A stretch of DNA of 28,519 nt, taken from NCBI GenBank assembly GCA_002348185.1, contig DDYW01000167.1, positions 1 to 28,519 on the forward strand. The letters run 5' to 3'. The DNA is from Candidatus Hydrogenedentes bacterium UBA2224. Its GTDB lineage: Bacteria > Hydrogenedentota > Hydrogenedentia > Hydrogenedentales > SLHB01. Shown one piece after another: positions 25,357 through 28,519 of the stretch. Under the pieces are notes generated by a model, which saw nothing but the letters and a program-made list of their open reading frames with translations, did not search any database and had not been told where the DNA came from. Numbering within the stretch: the first letter of the stretch is position 1; each line of letters opens with the position of its first letter. The translations under genes and the position numbers were made by a program.

Positions 25357-26094
25357 ATGAGAAAGCGGAATCTCGCTACCGCAGGACGTGGTCTTGCTTC
25401 GTTGGCCGGTATTCTGTTCCTTGTTTTCCTGTTCGCGACAACGACGGCCCAGGCGCAGGGCCCCGGCCGGGCCGCGCGAATGACCCCCGAACAACTGAAG
25501 GCGGCCTGGGCTCTCGAGGCCAGGCACGTGGCAGGCAAGCTCGGTCTGGCCGAGGAGGCCACCGGGAAACTCGTCAAAGCCTATACCGACGCCCAGACCG
25601 CCTACACGGAAGCGGTCAACAAAAAGCGCGAAGAATTGCGCGCCGGCGGCGACCGGGAAGGCGCGCGTGGCGCAATGCGCACGGCCTTTGAGGAAATCCG
25701 CAAGTCCGAGCGCGACAAGTTCGCCACCGCCCTGGCCGGCTTCCTCACCGAAGAACAGGCCAAGACAGCGCTGGGCCAGCTTGGCGGATTCAGCAATTCG
25801 CTCGACCGGATGGTTCACGTGCTGGCCGGCTTCAAACTGGAAGACAAACAGGTCAAGGCCTTCGATCTGGTCTTCGCTTACAGCCTGGAACAGGCCAAAT
25901 TGTGGACCCCCGGCACCGGCGAACAGCAGGATTTCGCCGCGCTCCGCGAGAAAATGACGGCCCTCAAAACCAAGCTTGACACCGATCTGGCGGAAATCCT
26001 GTCCAATGAACAGCTTGAAACCTGGAAACAGGCCACCACGTTCCGCGGACGCGGCGCCGGCGGGGGTGGCCAGGGCGCCCGCCGGGAAGAATAG
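25357..26094 (+). CDS. Exported helical protein, Spy/CpxP-like
   Basis: The product has 245 residues. ATG 25357 follows AAAGGG by nine bases and starts a signal peptide (ASLAGILFLVFLFATTTAQA, cut after AQA). The mature part is almost entirely charged helix, beginning RMTPEQLKAAWALEARHV and containing GFLTEEQAKTALGQLGG and EILSNEQLETWKQ. The repeated (L/M)T-x-EQ and L-S-N-EQ turns resemble the LTxxQ motif of Spy/CpxP periplasmic chaperones, though the protein is longer than those. It ends in a Gly/Arg-rich tail. The adaptor gene follows 121 bp downstream in the same direction. A role in envelope protein quality or in the export system is plausible but unproven. Confidence 0.65.
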   Translation: MRKRNLATAGRGLASLAGILFLVFLFATTTAQAQGPGRAARMTPEQLKAAWALEARHVAGKLGLAEEATGKLVKAYTDAQTAYTEAVNKKREELRAGGDREGARGAMRTAFEEIRKSERDKFATALAGFLTEEQAKTALGQLGGFSNSLDRMVHVLAGFKLEDKQVKAFDLVFAYSLEQAKLWTPGTGEQQDFAALREKMTALKTKLDTDLAEILSNEQLETWKQATTFRGRGAGGGGQGARREE

Positions 26095-26215
26095 CCCGCT
26101 GAATCGGGCATCACGACGGCCTGTTTCGGCTGCGCAGAAAGACCGCGAATACACCGCATGCGGCCGCGGCAACGCCCGAAGCGCGGCGCACGGTACACGT
26201 TAATCGAGAGGTGAT

Positions 26216-28021
26216 ATGAAGCTCCCCCACATGACCCGGACTCGGTGGGCGGCCGCTGGTGGCGCGCTCGCAATTGTGATCTTCTCGCTTGTCGCCCTCA
26301 ATGGCGTCCTGGCCCGAACCACCGACACCAGCGCCACGACAACCGAGCGCGCCATTTTCGAGGTTCAGCAGGGGCCCCTGACGATCAGCATCAACGTTTC
26401 CGGCACGATCAAAGCCCGGGAACAGGAAGTGATCAAATGCGAGGTCGAGGGCCAGACTCAGATCCTCTCGATTGTTGAGGAGGGCAAGAACGTCAAGAAA
26501 GGCGACTTGCTCATTGAACTGGATGCCAGCAGCCTCGTGGACCTCCGCGTCGACCAGGAAATCCGCGTTCAAAACGCCGAAGCCTCGTATATCAGCGCGC
26601 GGGAACAGCTCGAAGTCGCCAAAAACCAGGCCGCCAGCGACGTCGATAAGGCCAAACTCACCCTGCAATTCGCGGATGAAGACCTCAAAAACTTCGTCGA
26701 CGGCGAATTCCCCAAGCAGTTGAAGGAAGCCGAGGCGCGGATCACCCTCGCCAAAGGCGCGGCCGCGCGCGCCGAGGAACAGCTCGCGGGCTCCGAAAAA
26801 CTCGCCAAGGAAGATTTCATTACGCCCATCGAACTGGAAGCCGACCGCCAGGACCTCGTCAAGGCCAAACTCGACCTCGAACTCGCCGAAGATCAGAAAC
26901 GACTCCTGACGGATTTCACATACAAGCGCACCATGGCCCAGTTGGAAAGCGATGTCCGCCAGGCGCGCATGGCCCTCGAACGCACGGAACGCAAGGCCTC
27001 GGCCGACGTCGTCCAGTCTGAAGCCGATTTAAAGGCCAAAGAATCCGAATACCTCCGCCAGAAAGACAAGCTGAACAAGATCGTCGCGCAAATTGAAAAG
27101 ACGAAGATCTACGCCCCGGCCGACGGGCTGGTCGTCTACGCGACGTCGGTCCGCGGCAGTTGGCGCGGCAGCACCGAACCGCTGCAAGAGGGGCAGGTGG
27201 TGCGCGAACGGCAGGAACTCATCTACCTGCCAACCGGGTCGTCCTTCATGGCTGAAGTCGATGTGCACGAAGCCAGCCTGACCAAGATTAAGCCCGGGCT
27301 GCCCGTCCGGATCACCACCGAAACGGCTCCCGACAAGACCTACCAGGGCCGGATCGCCTCGGTGGCCCCGCTGCCCGACGCCCAGAGTGTCTGGCTCAAC
27401 CCCGATCTCAAGGTCTACAACACCGACATCGTGATCGAAAGCGATCCGGCCGGTCTCCGCACCGGCGTCTCGTGTCTCGCCGAGATCATCGTCGAACGCT
27501 ACAACGACGCCTTATACATCCCCGTGCAAGCTGTCGTCCGGGTGGCGGGCACCCCCACCGTCTACGTGGCAAAGGGCAACAGCATCGCGCCGCGCGATGT
27601 GGAACTCGGCCTCGACAACAACCGCATGGTGCATATCCTGAACGGACTGGACAAAGGGGAATCCGTCCTGCTGAATCCGCCGCTCGCCGTGGACAAGCGC
27701 GAAAACGGCGAAGGGCCGCTGGACGAGTTCACCGCCGAAAGCACGGAACCAGCCGCGCCGACGGGTGCCGTGCCCGCAGCCGAAGCAGCGCCCGCGCCTA
27801 AACCGGACCAGGAACAGGCGCCCGCCGCCACGGAAAACGCCGATGCGGATGCCATGCGCGAACGCTTCCGCAATGCCTCGCCGGAGGAACGCGAGCAGAT
27901 GCGCAAGGAGATGGAGGAACGCATGAAGAACATGTCCCCGGAGGAACGGGAACAGCTCATGCAGCGCAGAGGCCGGCGAGGCGGCGGACGGCCTGCCGAG
28001 GGGGCGTCTGAGAACCCGTGA
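26216..28021 (+). CDS. HlyD/MacA-type periplasmic adaptor of an ABC efflux system
   Basis: The product has 601 residues. GAGAGGTGAT precedes the ATG. A membrane anchor lies at about residues 13-33 (AAGGALAIVIFSLVALNGV). The first lipoyl half (VSGTIKAREQEVIKCEVEGQ; VEEGKNVKKGDLLIELDAS) is followed by a long coiled coil to about residue 295. The second lipoyl half (KTKIYAPADGLVVYATS), a beta-barrel (LTKIKPGLPVRITTETAPDK) and a membrane-proximal domain (ALYIPVQAVVRVAGTPTVYV) come next. The protein is well over the MacA length of about 370 because of the coiled coil and a tail after residue 500. That tail is Pro/Ala-rich and then repeats SPEEREQM and SPEEREQL. Its stop overlaps the GTG start of the ATPase gene, so the two are coupled. 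Confidence 0.92.
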   Translation: MKLPHMTRTRWAAAGGALAIVIFSLVALNGVLARTTDTSATTTERAIFEVQQGPLTISINVSGTIKAREQEVIKCEVEGQTQILSIVEEGKNVKKGDLLIELDASSLVDLRVDQEIRVQNAEASYISAREQLEVAKNQAASDVDKAKLTLQFADEDLKNFVDGEFPKQLKEAEARITLAKGAAARAEEQLAGSEKLAKEDFITPIELEADRQDLVKAKLDLELAEDQKRLLTDFTYKRTMAQLESDVRQARMALERTERKASADVVQSEADLKAKESEYLRQKDKLNKIVAQIEKTKIYAPADGLVVYATSVRGSWRGSTEPLQEGQVVRERQELIYLPTGSSFMAEVDVHEASLTKIKPGLPVRITTETAPDKTYQGRIASVAPLPDAQSVWLNPDLKVYNTDIVIESDPAGLRTGVSCLAEIIVERYNDALYIPVQAVVRVAGTPTVYVAKGNSIAPRDVELGLDNNRMVHILNGLDKGESVLLNPPLAVDKRENGEGPLDEFTAESTEPAAPTGAVPAAEAAPAPKPDQEQAPAATENADADAMRERFRNASPEEREQMRKEMEERMKNMSPEEREQLMQRRGRRGGGRPAEGASENP

Positions 28022-28519
28022 CTTCGATTCCCGCCCACTCTGAATCCGGGATGGACGTTATCCTCCTGGAGCACGTCTGCAAGACCTATACGGTGGGTGA
28101 GCAGGAAGTGCGTGCCGTGGATAATGTCTCCCTCGCGTTTACCCCCGGCGCCTTCTGCGCCGTGATGGGCCCGAGCGGCTCCGGAAAGAGCACCATGCTG
28201 AACCTCCTCGGATGCCTCGATCGCCCTTCCTCCGGCCGTTACATGATCGCCGGCGAGGACGTCAGCAAACTCGACGACGATCGCCTGAGCGACATCCGCC
28301 TCAAACATCTCGGGTTCGTGTTCCAGAGTTTCAATCTCATCCCCCAGTTGACCGTGCTCGAGAACATCGCACTGCCTCTGTTTTACCTGGGCTGGAGCAC
28401 GGAAAAAAGCGCGGCACACGCCGCCGAACTGGCCGAAACCGTCGGCCTCTCGCAACGGCTGCGTCACCGTCCAACCGAGTTGTCCGGTGGACAACAGCAG
28501 CGCGTGGCCATTGCGCGTG
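28018..28519 (+). CDS. MacB/LolD-type ABC transporter ATP-binding protein, partial
   Basis: About 167 residues are present and the gene runs off the right edge. GTG 28018 overlaps the adaptor stop as GTGA; ATG 28051, after GGG, is an alternative start. Walker A is GPSGSGKST in AVMGPSGSGKSTMLNLLGCL, the Q-loop is VFQSFNLIPQL and the signature is ELSGGQQQRVAIAR. The Walker B motif lies beyond the window. This is the MacB/LolD/FtsE class. With an HlyD adaptor in front it probably powers a tripartite exporter. Whether a MacB membrane domain is fused to it or encoded separately cannot be seen. Confidence 0.93.
   Translation, partial: MTSIPAHSESGMDVILLEHVCKTYTVGEQEVRAVDNVSLAFTPGAFCAVMGPSGSGKSTMLNLLGCLDRPSSGRYMIAGEDVSKLDDDRLSDIRLKHLGFVFQSFNLIPQLTVLENIALPLFYLGWSTEKSAAHAAELAETVGLSQRLRHRPTELSGGQQQRVAIAR

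Overview
The window is a high-GC chromosomal segment with 16 genes that I can support: 15 complete, and one running off the right edge. Several features fit the Candidatus Hydrogenedentes / Planctomycetes-Lentisphaerae kind of environmental bacterium. These are many secreted glycoside-hydrolase-like proteins, a DUF1080 lipoprotein, a Tat-exported Gfo/Idh/MocA oxidoreductase, a URO-D-like protein tied to a sugar ABC transporter, and C-rich 9-bp tandem repeats between genes. The lineage is an inference from gene content; no rRNA or other marker gene is present.

Region 1 (1-7203) holds a divergent pair. On the minus strand is a secreted protein made of two full tandem copies of a GH67/GH20-like module of about 760 residues each. 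On the plus strand is a secreted protein with a propeller-like N-terminal half and a helical (alpha/alpha)-barrel-like C-terminal half. Region 2 (7436-13681) is a compact plus-strand operon. It encodes a CUT2-type sugar ABC ATPase, a permease, a second permease joined in frame to its substrate-binding protein, and a URO-D-superfamily protein.

Region 3 (13709-21526) begins with a minus-strand DUF1080 lipoprotein. It continues with plus-strand genes for a GH2 beta-mannosidase-like enzyme, a small five-bladed-propeller glycosidase (GH43/GH130-like), a Cys/Met-metabolism PLP enzyme and a Tat-signal Gfo/Idh/MocA oxidoreductase. Regions 1-3 read as a glycan or glycoside uptake and breakdown locus: secreted hydrolases release oligosaccharides, the CUT2 transporter imports sugars, and the oxidoreductase plus DUF1080 protein could provide a C3-oxidation (3-keto) route of glycoside cleavage outside the cytoplasm.

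Region 4 (21608-24561) is on the minus strand: a HerA-like DUF853 ATPase, a water-selective aquaporin and a small glycine-zipper protein. A gene-free stretch of about 800 bp follows. Region 5 (25357-28519) is a plus-strand set for an exported helical Spy/CpxP-like protein, a long HlyD/MacA-type adaptor and the start of a MacB/LolD-type ABC ATPase, probably a tripartite export system.

The points most worth a second look are the permease/binding-protein fusion with its strong internal start site, the 2.28-kb in-frame internal duplication, and the 9-bp repeat family found at three intergenic sites. I see no CRISPR array, tRNA, rRNA, insertion sequence or phage gene.
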